Part shown: in pieces, positions 1 to 11,309 of the stretch
Position numbering within the stretch: the stretch's first letter is position 1
Layout: each line of letters opens with the position of its first letter
Assembly (NCBI GenBank): GCA_011009095.1
Contig: VTPC01089972.1
Coordinates: 305,848 to 369,847 of the forward strand
DNA from: Ignelater luminosus
Lineage: Eukaryota > Arthropoda > Insecta > Coleoptera > Elateridae
Reading direction: 5' to 3'
Length of the DNA: 64,000 bases
The notes under the pieces: generated by a model
The model's database searches: none
What the model saw: the letters and a program-made list of their open reading frames with translations, nothing else
Told to the model about the DNA's origin: nothing
Program-made: the position numbers and the translations under genes

Positions 1-59
1 GCATTAGAATGACCAACGCCAACTATTTATCAATAATCCTTCGTATATAAAAAAGAAGG

Positions 60-215
60 ATGAGAATCTAAAAGAACAAACTAATAAATTGATGATACAA
101 TTATAAAGGCAAAAGAAAAGAATAGAAATACTAGAGAAGCAAATATGCAAAAAGAAGCTTGTCATCTCTAACACAAGATGTGAAAAGAGTAGGCAAAAAG
201 TAGCCATGATCAAAC
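60..215 (+). pseudogene. LINE ORF1 coiled-coil fragment
   Basis: Read in one frame with a single internal stop, this stretch is rich in K, E and Q with heptad-like spacing. It contains KKRIEILEKQ followed by CKKKLVIS, the usual transition from the ORF1 coiled coil to the start of the RNA-binding fold in LINE ORF1 proteins. Such proteins bind the LINE RNA and chaperone it. The rest of the RNA-binding domain is not readable. Its position just upstream of the endonuclease supports the call. The hydrophobic open frame on the opposite strand here is an antisense shadow. Confidence 0.5.
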
Positions 216-372
216 TAAATTAAGACATATCTCAGTGGAATTTAATTTAATAGATAAAAAAGTGGAGATCTTAAAAAAACTGATACAGATGACATAGGAA
301 AAAAAGATATCTACGAGCAGCTGTAAAAAGTTTATGACAAATTACCAAAAAAAAAAAAAAAAATACAAGAAG

Positions 373-809
373 GATATAAAAATACTTGTGGGAGATATGA
401 ATACTAAAATAGGAAATAATAATGTAGGCAGAGAAAATATAATGAGTAAAGCAGATGTTGCTGAATGAAGAAAAATGGGAATATGTTCTTAGGCTTTTGT
501 ACTTTAAATAATCTACTAATAGAAGGTTGTATATTCACCCACAAACTAATAGATAAACTAACATGGACATCATCCGATGGTACTACCAAAAACCAGATGG
601 ACCATATATCATTAGACAGAAGATATAAGGGTTGTCTTTTAGATGTTGGAGCCATGAGAGGCGCATATATATATATATATATAGCCACAGACCATGAACT
701 AGTTAGAGCAAAACTTAAAATTAGACTCCAAACACAAATAAAAAGGAAGCAGCAAAGACAGAGATACTATACGCAGTGGCTATGGAAAAACGAAGAAATC
801 CAAAACTAA
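373..809 (+). pseudogene. LINE apurinic-like endonuclease, C-terminal half
   Basis: The endonuclease nicks genomic DNA to prime reverse transcription. Two blocks in different frames are visible. The first (from about 373) reads ILVGDMNTKIGN, equivalent to the GDFNAKIG motif of the exonuclease-endonuclease-phosphatase fold. The second (465-809) reads FCTLNNLLIEG, then LTWTSSDGTTKNQMDHI and, further on, DHELVRAKLKIR, matching the conserved TW..P.G...QIDHI and SDHxLV motifs that carry catalytic Asp and His residues. An (AT) run at 663-683 replaces part of the loop before the last DH. An 18-base A run lies just before the first block. The N-terminal half is too decayed to read. Confidence 0.8.
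663..683. repeat. (AT)n microsatellite inside LINE endonuclease
   Basis: About ten AT dinucleotides in a row, translated as alternating Y and I inside the endonuclease frame. It lies between RGA and the ATDHELV motif and is probably a local slippage expansion after the element died. Confidence 0.9.
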
Positions 810-1289
810 ATATAATAAAATGGAAAACCTTAGTAATTACTGTATTGAAGAGCTACAATGCAATTATAAAGAAATTCCCCAAGATACTGCAAAAGAAGTA
901 ATTGATACAACTCAAACTACAACAAAAGAATAGATGCCTAGAGATACATGAAAATTAATGAAAGAGAAAAACGGTATAAAGCCAAAGACGCTGAACAAAA
1001 GAAGAGAAGATAGGAAAACAGAATTGAAAAACTTATACTAATTGAAAAATAAATAAGACAAAAGAAACACTTGTAAAGATAGAAGAGTACAAATCAAAAA
1101 ATTCCTAAGAATAGCAGAAAATGTAGCAGCAATATATGGCATGGAGATAGGATAGTGTACGACAAAAATCGGAAAATAATAAGGAAAAGAGACAGCAAAC
1201 AACTACACTTACGAGATAAAGAAGGTAATCTACTAAAAATAGAAACGCAAATATAAAAGCTAAGTATCTCAAAGAGAAGGTGTAGATGA

Positions 1290-1804
1290 CAGTTATGTGA
1301 CTGAATATCGGAGGCTTGACGTGCCTATAAACGAACCCACAAGATAAGAAATTTTAGATGCTATACAAAAACTCGAAAATGGAAAAGCTGCCGGTATTGA
1401 CAACGTGGCATGGGACTTACTTAAAATAGGAATTGATGTAAATGCAGAAATTCTCCACTGTCTACTTAACAAGATTTGAACCGTAGAACAATTACCAAGC
1501 GACTGGCAAGGAGGTCGTATCATTACATTACCAACAAGAAAACGGTGATAAGACCATCATCTGTGGTAACTGGCGAGCAATCACACTTCTGAACCATGCA
1601 AGCAAAATATTAACTAGCATTATACTGCAAAGGGTAAAAATTATTAAAAATGGTGAACTAAGGGACAACAATGCGGGTTTCAGAGCAAGTAGACGAAATT
1701 TATACATTGAGAATAATAATAGAAGAGGTCATAAAATGGCAGAAAAAATATATTTCGGATTAATTGACTTTAAGAAAGCCTTTGACAAAGTTGATAGAAA
1801 TATA
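1290..1804 (+). pseudogene. LINE reverse transcriptase, fingers and start of palm
   Basis: RT motifs run in order: LDAIQKLENGKAAGID (about 1354), a degenerate W-x-x-G-x-I-x-x-LP block near 1500, CGNWRAITLLNHASKILTSII (about 1560-1620, the NWRGITLL motif), DNNAGFRASR (about 1665-1694), and FGLIDFKKAFDKVDRN (1752-1800), which carries the motif A aspartate. The reading changes frame near 1540. The domain breaks off at 1804 where the mariner starts and resumes at 3053. Confidence 0.85.
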
Positions 1805-3050
1805 CAAGGAGGTACCCAAAAACAATCGGATTTTCTAAACGCCATGTATTAAATTTTTGTGTACAAAACAACTTTACTACCTTCAAAGGACTCTCTATTA
1901 CACTTAATGCATTTGTCCAATCTGCGATTCCATGCCTCGTTTTATTCTTCACCCCTGTTACGTCATCAAAACGCTGCTCTTTCATTTCCCTCTTTATTTT
2001 CGGAAACAAAAAGAAGTCGCAAGGAGCGAAGTCAGGTGAGTAAAAGGCGTGGGGCAAGAGAGTCATGCCGTTTTCTGCTAAGAATTATCGCACCGTGATA
2101 ACTGTGTGAGCAGGTGCATTGTCTTGGTGGAAAATCAGTCCCCCGTCTGTCACAAGTCAGACCTTTTTTGTCGCACACATCTTCTCAGAACCTCCAAATA
2201 GAAAGCCTGATTAACGGTCTGATGTGGAGAAACGAATTCAGTCTTACATCGACTAAACAAATGAGCATCGTCCTGATGTTTTACTTAACTTGACGGGCTT
2301 TTTTTGAGCGAGGCGACAAGGAAATCTTCTACGGGCTTGACTGTTGTTTGGTTGCGGGGCTCTAACCATAGCACCATAACTCAGCATCATAACTCGTCAC
2401 CAGTAATAACTTTTGAAAAAATCTAAAACGTTTCGGAGCTGTTCTTTCAAAACACGACATGCTTCCACCCGACGCTTTTTTTTCATTATTCCGGACCCGA
2501 AAAAAATATTTCTCAAAGACTCCTCTCATCCCCAAAAATTCCGATAGAATTCTCTGAACCGAGCTCCAAGTTATTCCAGATAACTGCTCCATCTTTTCAA
2601 TGATTCAACGTCGGTCTTCAAGCACACTTGCATGAAGTTTTTTTACATTTTCGTCCGTTCCGGAAGTTGACTAGCGTCCAGAATGAGGCTGGTCATCAAT
2701 CGACATTTCACCTTCTTTAAAACGAAAAAATCACTGGCACACTTGAGTTTTCCCATAGCGCTTTTCTTGTAACTTGTTTTTAACATTACAACAGTTTTTG
2801 CTGTATCTTCCCGAGCAGGAAACAAAATTTTCCAGCCATTCGCTGTTCACTTAAGTCCGCCATGACAAACAAAAACGAGGAGCAATCAAAACTGCTTTTA
2901 ACAACAAAATTGACACGACCCTCTTAGATGATGCCATTAAGTGCACTGAACTCAAAACGAGTTGTTCGAGACTTGCCTAGCGGGAAACATACTTACTATG
3001 AAAGCCCCGCCAACCGTAGTGCTATTTTCGTTACTTTTGGGTACCCCTCG
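1805..3050 (-). mobile_element. Mariner element with TIRs and TA duplication
   Basis: The element is bounded by imperfect inverted repeats of about 16 bp: left CAAGGAGGTACCCAAAA, right end reverse complement CGAGGGGTACCCAAAA. It is flanked by TA at 1803-1804 and 3051-3052, the mariner target site. Its 1246-bp length fits full-length mariners of about 1.3 kb. It sits inside the LINE RT in antisense orientation, so it arrived after the LINE. Confidence 0.93.
1820..2863 (-). pseudogene. Mariner transposase (broken)
   Basis: The start is supported by MADLSEQR at 2863, the typical mariner N-terminus. Downstream blocks are SSVQRILSEFLGMRGVFEKY (helix-turn-helix region, about 2560-2500), VTSYDAELWCYG (first catalytic Asp region), FHQDNAPAHT (second Asp, near 2125) and LPHAFYSPDFAPCDFFLFPK (third Asp, near 2040). 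A small tandem duplication around 2375-2398, with two copies of GAGTTATG, distorts the first catalytic motif, and a stop follows its WCYG. The second and third Asp motifs are intact. Stops and frameshifts elsewhere make it non-functional. The C-terminal NPIVFGYLL runs close to the left TIR. Confidence 0.9.
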
Positions 3051-3052
3051 TA

Positions 3053-3477
3053 ATATGGAAAATTCTCCAAAAATATAAGCTACCTATGAAGATTATTCAG
3101 ATTATAAAACTCGTTTATAACAACTATTGGGCAATAGTTGAGTATCGTGGTGTGGCATCATAATGGATAAACATAGAATCTGGTGTTAGACAGGGATGTA
3201 TGCTCTCACCACTCCTGTGTCTTTTTATCGAATGGATTATGGGTAAAACAACAGCTAAAGACAAAACAGGTCTACAGTGGAGGTTTAACCAACATCTTGA
3301 GGAGCTAGAATTTCTCGACAATGTATGCTTAATCACAGAGAAACTGACGCATCTACAACGCAAAATAGATAAATTGAAAAAGTGTGCTCAACAGGCTGGA
3401 CTAGAAATTAGCACTAAAAAAAAAGCTCTAAGAATCAATTTATCTTGTGTAAAAAGTGTAATTTTATATGGCTTTTG
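3053..3477 (+). pseudogene. LINE reverse transcriptase, palm to thumb
   Basis: This continues the RT from the other side of the mariner: WKILQKYKLPMKIIQIIK, then SGVRQGCMLSPLL (RT motif B, about 3179-3218), IEWIMGKTTAKDKTGLQW, LEFLDNVCL and KKALRIN. The catalytic FADD box reads FLDN, so the second aspartate is lost. After RIN the sequence jumps to CVKSVILYG, a motif normally some distance downstream, so an internal deletion has occurred. Homology stops near 3477. Confidence 0.85.
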
Positions 3478-3479
3478 GT

Positions 3480-5130
3480 TTGGCGCAGTGCTTCAAAGGT
3501 TGTCTCCGCCAGGTTAAGTTTAGTTTGCTTCTTACCTGGCGGTTATTAAGATGGAAGGCATACATGGGTTTTCTTAAGGTTCGGTTTTAACGAATTCCTA
3601 TTATAGTAGTCTGCTAACTCTTTCAAAGCGGCTCATAATCTACACTCTACTTCTTCAAAACTTCACCCCTGAGCTACTATGGCTGTGTTATCCGTATATA
3701 TGAAACGTTTCAGGGTTACATGGTATATCGTTGGTTTATATATTATAAAAAAAGTGGTACAAGTACACTTCCTTGTAGAAAGCTGTTGTTCTGGCTTCTT
3801 CAGCGACTGTTCTTCGATTGAAGAGTGACGTAGAACTGACGGTTTCCAAGTTAGCATATCAGTAGACTCGTTAGACCCAAGTCCTTGGTAACGTTGTATA
3901 CTTTTTGCCTATTTACAGTATGGTATGCTGCAGTAAGGTCTATGTAAACCACACCTGTTATTTGCTTCTGCTCAAACCCATTTTCAATGTGAAATTTAGT
4001 ATTTGATCACAACAAGACTTCCCTGCTCTGAAATTTGCTTGCTTTAGAATTAGCTTCTCCTTCACAGTTTCAGAGATGCAGTTTAAAATTGTTCTTTCAA
4101 ACACCTTAAAGAGGTGACACAGTAAGGAAACAGGCCGAAAATCTTTTGGTTCTGTTGGTTCTTTTCCAGGCTTAGAAGTACCACTATTTGTGATTTCTGC
4201 CAGGTCTTAAGTATATTTAATACAACTACACACAACTTGATCACATCTGGGGCCATTGCATTGTTTTTGGCCCAAAGGTCTTTATCTGCTCCGTTCTTAT
4301 GTCGTCTAGTACGGTTGCTTTGCCTATTCGATAATGAAAGGGATGGCAAGTACATTTTTCTCTTGTTCTTCTAGATTTTTCCGTCTTTCCTGAGACTTTT
4401 TCATTTAGTAGGAACTGATATGCTATTTTATCAGGTGTTATTTTTGTAAGATCTTGTGATGGACTTGTGGGGCCGTAACTAAGGATTTTTAGGAGTTTGC
4501 AAGTGCGGTGACTGTTTTCTGTCATATCTAGCTCTCCCAGACGGTTGCTCCACTTTTCGGTTCTAGACTTAAATGATGCTTTCATTAACTGTTTGCAAAG
4601 TTCAACTGTTTTATCAGAGAAAAGATCGCTATCATGTGGTTCCTGGTACCTCTAAAGCAGTGTCTTTGATTTTTTGTTGAGTCCTGGGACATATTCCGTT
4701 TTATATTCCCTTGACGTGTGTTTCCGTGATATCTTTTCTTAGCACCTCAACAAATGGTTTATAGTTTTCTGGTTTACGCTCTATTCTAGTTACTTCATCA
4801 TCTAAATCTTTTGTAAAAATCTCTCATTTTGCCTTTTTAAAGTTCGATTCGTCTCTTGAGGGGGACTATTACATGGGTTTACGGTAGCTAACACCTTACA
4901 AACTATTGGTCTATATTGTGATTTGGGAAGTGAGTCCATAACTAATTTTTGTGTGATGTCAGCTAGTCTTCTGCTTGCGAAAATGTTATCGGGACTCTCT
5001 CTTCTCCATCTGCAGCTGCTAAAAGATGTGGGTAGCTTTGGATCATGAATCAATTTATGTCATGCCATTTGATATCAAAACAGCAGATGGTCTTCAAGAA
5101 TCATCTTAATTAATCCGAGTTATCTCAATG
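3480..5130 (-). pseudogene. Jockey-clade LINE: endonuclease end plus reverse transcriptase
   Basis: On the minus strand from about 5100 the order is: endonuclease C-terminus (HDPKLPTSFSSCRWRRESPD, then LPKSQYRPIV near 4915), a linker with SYGPTSPSQDLTKITPDKIA (about 4470), RT finger motif LDDIRTEQIKTFGPK (about 4310), ILKTWQKSQIVVLLSLEK (about 4200), KLILKQANFRAGKSCCDQILN (about 4050), a degenerate catalytic box YTDN instead of YADD (about 3690), and LKPNLKKTHVCLPS, then KLNLAETTFEAL (about 3590-3490). These are hallmarks of insect jockey RT. Part of the palm between the GKSCC motif and the YTDN box is poorly readable. Frameshifts and stops are frequent. It abuts the 3' end of the preceding LINE head to head near 3478. 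Confidence 0.85.
3506..3542. repeat. Short inverted repeat inside jockey remnant
   Basis: CCGCCAGGT at 3506-3514 pairs perfectly with ACCTGGCGG at 3534-3542, and the stem can extend with TAAG/CTT and a bulge. It lies in jockey coding sequence, so it may be coincidental. Confidence 0.6.
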
Positions 5131-5139
5131 ATTTGGTGT

Positions 5140-8100
5140 CATTGTGCAAGCCGAGATATCCTGTTTATGATTTTTGGGTTTGCTAATTCTTTTGCTGGTC
5201 TATTTGATTGTAAACTTCTAAGCTGTGGCTATACGTCCTTACAATTAATTTACCTGGATTTTCATGGTCTGTGCTGATGTTATCTAATTTAATTAAATTC
5301 TATCTGGGTTATTCTTCAGCCTCTTTATTACTCAGTAAAGTTTATTTAATTAGAAAATCACAAAAGTGATCTTTTTCTAGACTGACTAATTCAATATTTT
5401 TCATGATTGTAAGGTGGCAGTATTTAAGCAAAATTGAATGTTGTGCTCTTATTTTCTACGTGAGCTCAAGCAAATCCGAACAAGTATAATTTGAATTTTA
5501 ACTGCTTGGTTAAGATGCAGTCATTTCTTAATACATGTAGGTATCTACTAACAGCAAAGCTAACTTACCAAAAAGAAATAAACGCCGAATTTAATTAAAA
5601 ACTGTCCTCCGTTTTACCTTTGAAATAACTTACCTATAAGATATTTGTGAAAATAAAATTTGGTAGATCTTATTGATTAGCAGTGCCAATAGGTTCATAA
5701 AAAGTCAAAGATGAAGTAAGGCTAACTTGGAAATTAAACAGAATTAAGTCCACATGCTTACATTTCTTTGTGGCATAAACTACAACAATTAGGGCACCTA
5801 GAGGTAATTTTTACCTCGTAAGTAGGGATCATGTTTATTCAAGTAAAAAAGCATAAAGCTAAATAAAAAGCGATCTTCGTCTATTGGTTACCCCAAATAA
5901 GTCTTTTTGGTTATTTATATTGAACAAGAAGTTACATACCCTATTAATAACTGACCTCTTTCTTTATTCATCTTTCTCCTTTTATCCTGTTTTTTTCATG
6001 TCACTTTTTCTTCCCTTTCTCCCCCTACGTTCCCATTTTACATATTGTATTCTATGAACAAGGCGTTTTAAAAATTGTTTAGCAACAACAGTAACAAAAA
6101 CCCGTACCTTATTTTCAACGGTCAATACTAATAGCAGGTACTAGCTAGCGTTTTATTTCTAAAACAGAATTCCCTCAAAAATAACCTGTTTTAGATTTTA
6201 ATGGAAGACCTGCAGGCAATGTAAATTAAATTTGAAGTAAATGCCAAAAACATTTCGAACCTGTAATAACACAGTTACGGTGAGAGAAGCTTAGACAGTA
6301 CGTTTCTGTCTTATGACAAATTCTATCATTTGCTTTAGAAGGATCAATAATTATTAAATTAACTCATATTTCTTGACGGATTACTTAATGTGACTTCAAA
6401 AGCCGTGATAATTATATGAGCAAAGTGTTCTTAAGATAAAATCATCTGCAAATTAGCTCTTGAGGAGTGGAAGTACTAATTTCATTATTAACTAAGGAAA
6501 TATTTTCATGGGTTAGTTATATTAGTTAAAAGCAAATTTTGTTTAACGTTAAATCTCCCCAAGTTGTATACTAGTACGTCGGTTTACATATTTACTCAAA
6601 ATTTTACATATCAAAAAAGGGAACGGGGAATTCAAAAATAATTAAATTTTCAAACATTGCTTCGGGCATTTTTATGCTTCGCATATACCAGAATAAAGTT
6701 AACAATGTTCAGAAAATATTAAAATACAAAGACAGACGTTACATTTTAATAGGATTTCATCAAGCTGTCATTTTGTCTACTACGCAATTTCTCGGGGCCA
6801 TCAAAAAATGTTTTTAAATTTATTCGACTTCTAAATAGCTAATAAATCCTTGTGGCACATCGAGACAAAAAATACTCACTTTTTGCATTCTCGAAAATAG
6901 AGGTGAAAAGTGAAGAGTAATCTATTTCCCGCCACTATATTTTATAGTCGCGAACACTAAACGTTTTAAACAGAATCTAGAAAATGCGTAACTGAAAAAA
7001 AGAGATTTAGTGATCTGTGAAGTCGTCAGTGCAAAAGTTTGATAAATATTACTTTGCCTGAGGGTGTGTCGTGTTCCCCTGTGGGCGTATTTTAACCTTG
7101 TTCTATTTTACTTAAGAGTACCTCTTAGATGTATTACCCTTATGTGCTCAAGTGCTTTTGTAAAAAAGAATTGGGCCGAATGGCGACCCATTTTCTTAAA
7201 CGCCTCATATAAGCTCAATCTTAATAGACCTTTCAGGAAAACAATAAATTTCTGTATCAAGTTTTGGGTACGCGAGAACTAAACCGGTAAAGCTTTCTTG
7301 GTTTGTGTTCATTTCGTGTTTTCTTTTAGTAAGTCTCTGAAAATAAGATATATGTGACATTCTACCTTTTTTTCCTCGCCATTTTAAGTTGAATTATAAA
7401 ATAAGCTTCTTTAAATAATAAAAGTATTCAAACCATAATAGACTTTTTTGGTGTTAAGTGATAGAAGTTACTTTAACGTGAGTGACGTTTAATAAATTGA
7501 GATTCAAAAAATTCCAAAGCAATTTTGCGGCAAGTTAAGTGAAAAGAATTTGAGAGCACAAGGACTTAGTAATTTATAAACTTTTAACCTTGAATTCTTG
7601 AATCTCTTGACGGACATAAAGCAATTTATCCCGTTAAGCAAGACAACCACCAGAACCACATTTTCTGCAGATAGCAAAATTCCTAAATCTGCCGCATCAT
7701 TAATAAGAAAAATCGCTGAGATGTCCAGAAATCTCATGCCGCTGCATTTTCCCATCTTTCTACCCACTCGAACCACATAATTGAAATATAAATACTATCC
7801 ATTAATCTTTTGAGGCCTAATGCAAAACTTTAGTAAAAGATATTTTAATTAATCAAGTATTAACCTTGATCTAGACATCTGATTCGGACGCTCTGTCCTT
7901 GGCCGATGGGGATTGTTTACAACTCTACAAAAACTTCCCTGACATTGAACTGAACAACCAACAGTATTGCAGTGCCTTCCTCTTCTAGAAGATAAATCTA
8001 TTTAGACATTATTTTTTTGTAATCGCGGAAAGCTTTCAAGAACAAGATTTCTTCGCGCCGACAATTCATTCATTCTCGGATGCTACAGCATCCTGTGTGC

Positions 8101-9290
8101 AAGCAACGTTGATGATGGGATGGTGTGAAGCTTCGACTGATGGTGGAATACAAATGAATTTGATCAAGGTGTGCGTCTTGATTGATTTCCTCACCAAACT
8201 GTTTCCGTAAATTTTATAATTAATAATAAAATGATTAATTTACTTTAAGCTTAGAAATAACAATTCAGTCAGGATCCATTTGAATTAATCTTAATATCTC
8301 GGTATTAGAAAACGAGAAGATGGAAGAAAAATATTTTAATTTTCCCAAAACAAATGGACACAATCTTTTACTTAAACGGAATCGCTTTAATCTTATCTTT
8401 TCGTACGTTTTTATTTAAAGCGTCTAAATTTTTTATCTTTTCCTGTTTTAATATGTAGGCCAAGGAGATTTAGTTGTAAAAATGAATAATTGCAAAAAGC
8501 GAATTCTTAATAAAAAGTTAATTACTCTCTCTTTTATGTTAAAGCTGTAAAGTTAACAATTTTGTTTTATATAAAAAATTGCAAAAAATCAGACTATTGA
8601 ACGAAAATGTCAAGGACGTTAGATATATTTTATGTAACGTGATGGTTTCGTTTAAATTATGAATTTCCTCGTTTTGCTGAATTTTTTAGAGACATTCGGG
8701 CAATTTTTTTGCCTAGCTTTGAGAATACCGTATCTGACGGTAGAATTTTGCCTACATTTTTTTGTGTTAATGTATCTTCTGCACGTTTCCTTAACGAGTG
8801 TACGGGAATTACATCTGAATTATAAGTTTATGAAAATTGTAAATCTTTTAGACGGTGATACGTAGTCTTGTTATAGTCTGCTCACGGATGTTTTTAAATC
8901 ATGTTGAAATTTAGAATTTTAAGTTGCTACTCGTTATTATTCATTTATGACAAACAAATAATGAGTCTTGGCCACATTCAACGCATCACAAAAATTTACT
9001 GTACATTAAGAAAATTATTCGTTTACCTCTACTCGATTAACAGAAAAAATTGAATGATAATCTTTGTTTATTGCCGGTCAAAAGACCTCAAGATGCACAA
9101 AATTGGTACCTATAAGAAGAAAAAGGTCAGTTCTTGATTTACACTCGAAATTTACTTTTTACTAAGTTAGAAGAGTTTCCCTAAAGAATGCTTTTAATTA
9201 TACTCTTGTGATTTATTCATTGATTGTTAATGATTATGTGTTGCACTAAGGTCACACAATAAAATAAAACAATCAACTAAACTAACTGTA
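5140..9290. other. AT-rich sequence without recognisable genes
   Basis: No domain, repeat array or splice-structured exon was recognised in these 4 kb. The only open frames are short (72 aa at 7064-7282, + strand; two overlapping antisense frames of 90 and 60 aa around 7504-7780). None shows a known motif. The 7064-7282 frame is slightly GC-richer than its flanks and basic, but nothing else supports it as a gene. Confidence 0.5.
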
Positions 9291-9514
9291 ACACTTTATT
9301 GTGAGTTTATCTTCCAATTCGTCCTGCCAGCGTAGAAAATGATGGCAAAACATCCTCTATCATGGCGAGTTTAAAACGAAACGGAAGTAAACTACAGGTG
9401 GGTAGAGCAATCAACGCCAAATTCCACACTTCGACGAAGCTCTGCCTCAAGGATTCTGAAGGAAGCAAAAATTCGCCCGTATCATCATCAAAAAAAAACT
9501 ACTGATCACGACTT

Positions 9515-9957
9515 AAATTATAAGGACCATGAGAACACAAGAACATCTAACAGAACTGGAACAAGAAGTAGAACATATCAAGTAGTATATACTGGGACTG
9601 TGCGAAACATGAGTCCCAGGAGAAAAAGCTATACACTGAAATCTGGACACGTGCTCTTTCAAAACAATTTAAACCAACACCCGCAGCACGGAGAAGTAGT
9701 CCTCCTAATTAACAAAAAAAGAAAACACATGATCACCAAATTCCACGCCATCTCCAACGTGTTATATATGCCACGATGAAACTATCCAAGTGATATAAGG
9801 TACTGATCATCCGAGTGTACGCTCCTACCAGTGCATCAGAAGATGAGTTTGTGGAAAGATTCTACGAGGGTATAACAATTGCCAGACGAGCAGAAAACGC
9901 CCACTACTGTCTAGTCATCGGAGACTTCAATGCTAAAGTAGGGACAAAAATAGACAA
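9515..9957 (+). pseudogene. RTE-like LINE endonuclease, N-terminal part
   Basis: Visible blocks are IRTMRTQEHLTELEQEVEHI, ILGLCET (the GL.ETR motif with the catalytic Glu), LKSGHVLFQN, FHAISNVLY, then YAPTSASEDEFVERFYEGI (9815 on) and CLVIGDFNAKVGTK (the GDFNA motif). The reading frame changes at least twice before 9815. The domain stops at about residue 50 of the 148-aa frame, where sequence from the RT follows directly. Confidence 0.85.
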
Positions 9958-10678
9958 CTTTAAATACATAGAAAAGCCGCTAACTGAAGCCATTCAACTA
10001 CTGATGAGCTGCTGTATCAATGAAGGCAAAATACCAACAAGCTGGAAAAATGCAAAAGTAATATTGTTATTCAAGAAAGGTGACACTGCTAACACAGGGG
10101 ACTATAGGTCAATTAGTCTATTATGGCATCTGTATAAGTTGCTAACAAAAATCCTTACAAACAGACTGACAAGCAAACTAGACTTCTATCACCCTGTCGA
10201 ACAGGCGGAATTCAAGAAGGGTTTTAGTACCATTGACATTTTCACACCTTGCGAACGCTAATTGAAAAATGCTAAGAGTACAACCTTCCATTACACCTAG
10301 GGTTCGTAGATTTTTAAAAGGCTTTCGACTCAGTGAAGGTTTGGTCAATATTCGAAGGACTAAACGACGCAAGAATAGACTCCCGTTATACCACATCTAT
10401 ACAAACGCCACCATGGACGTTAAGATTAGTAAAACCTCAAATACGACAAAAATGCCATTAGACAAGGAAATACCATGTCTCTCAAGCTCTTTACACTGGC
10501 GCTAAAAGACGTATTTAAAAAAATGAACTGGGAAAAAAAGAAAATAGACATAGACGGCATATACCTCTATCATATGCGCTTTGCAGACGTCATAGTCATA
10601 ATAAGTAGAAATGAGGAAGAATTAGAACAAATGTTAACCGATCTTGCCCTGAACTCAAAGACCATAAACTGCAAATAA
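9958..10678 (+). pseudogene. RTE-like LINE reverse transcriptase (broken)
   Basis: Motifs include EGKIPTSWKNAKVILLFKKG, DYRSISLLWHLYKLLTKIL, LDFYHPVEQAEFKKGFSTID (to 10240), then after a frameshift KAFDSVKVWSIFEGLNDARI, and after another shift SLKLFTLALKDVFKKMNW and YHMRFADVIVIISRNEEEL (about 10570-10620). The catalytic FADD box reads FADV, so the second aspartate is replaced by valine. The first approximately 60 residues of a normal RT of this family are absent because of the deletion that joined it to the endonuclease. Confidence 0.87.
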
Positions 10679-10679
10679 A

Positions 10680-11309
10680 CTATGGAAAAACAAAAATAAT
10701 GTTAAACAGCCAAAGACAAATTCAGGTAAACCAACAAACCATAGAAAATGTCCATGAATACGTCTATCTAAGGCACCTAATAAGTTGCGAAAACCAAACC
10801 AAACCAAACCACCGAGGTCACAAGGCAAACAAAACTTGGATAAACACCATTCAGAAAACTTAGTGAGACATTAATAATCCAAGAAATACCAATGAGTTTG
10901 AAGAAAAAGGTATAGGACACGTGCGTCTTCCCGTAATGACATATGGCACAGAAACAACGGCAATAATACATAAAAGCGCAAACAAATTAAAAACAACTTA
11001 ACGTGCTATGGTAAGGGCAATGCTCGGTATAAGCCTTAGAGTCCGATTTCGAAACACAGAAATAAGGCGCCGCATGAAGGTCACAAGCATTATGGATAAA
11101 GTCCTAAAGCAAAAATGGAGTTGGGCCAAACACGCCGCGAGAATACCTCCAGAACATTGGGTAAACCGAACGTGGGCAGACCACAGAAGAGATGGGCAGA
11201 CGATATCAAAGAGATAGCGGACAAAAACTGGTTGCAAGCTGCGCAAAATAAAGAAATTTGGCACAACTTAGAGGAGGTCTATGTCCCGCAGTGGACGAGG
11301 GCAGGCTGA
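10680..11309 (+). pseudogene. RTE-like LINE C-terminal thumb region
   Basis: Following the RT palm are NYGKTKIMLNSQRQIQVN, VHEYVYLRHLISCE, LPVMTYGTETTAII, RAMVRAMLGISLRVRFRNTEIRRRMKVTSIMDKVLKQKWSWAKHAAR (11008 on), and WADDIKEIADKNWLQAAQNKEIWHNLEEVYVPQWT. This order (YLG, TYG.ET, RAMLGISLRDR, KW.WAGH, RW.DDIK, NWLQAAQDR..W) is characteristic of RTE-like LINEs. Several frameshifts are present. A run of CCAAACC repeats (10794-10810) interrupts the YLG block. Confidence 0.85.

Larger units (their letters stand above)
1..3477 (+). mobile_element. Decayed non-LTR retrotransposon (LINE), split by a mariner
   Basis: This is one LINE copy in its natural order: ORF1-like coiled coil (about 60-215), endonuclease (about 373-790), linker, reverse transcriptase (about 1340-1804 and 3053-3477). 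The RT resembles the family often annotated as craniofacial development protein 2-like in invertebrate genomes. Stops and frameshifts are frequent, so the copy is dead. A mariner splits it at a TA; removing the mariner and one TA brings the RT back into frame. It ends near 3477 just after an ILYG-type thumb motif, following an internal deletion that joins the palm (ending RIN near 3438) to that motif. The next LINE begins immediately on the other strand. Confidence 0.85.

Noticed and set aside
3479..3489. TGGCGCAGTG, similar to the tRNA-Ser type primer binding site of some gypsy elements
   Set aside because: It falls in jockey LINE coding sequence, the match is short, and no LTR end precedes it.
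7504..7780. Two overlapping antisense frames of 90 and 60 aa
   Set aside because: No motif, start context or composition distinguishes either from chance frames in AT-rich DNA.
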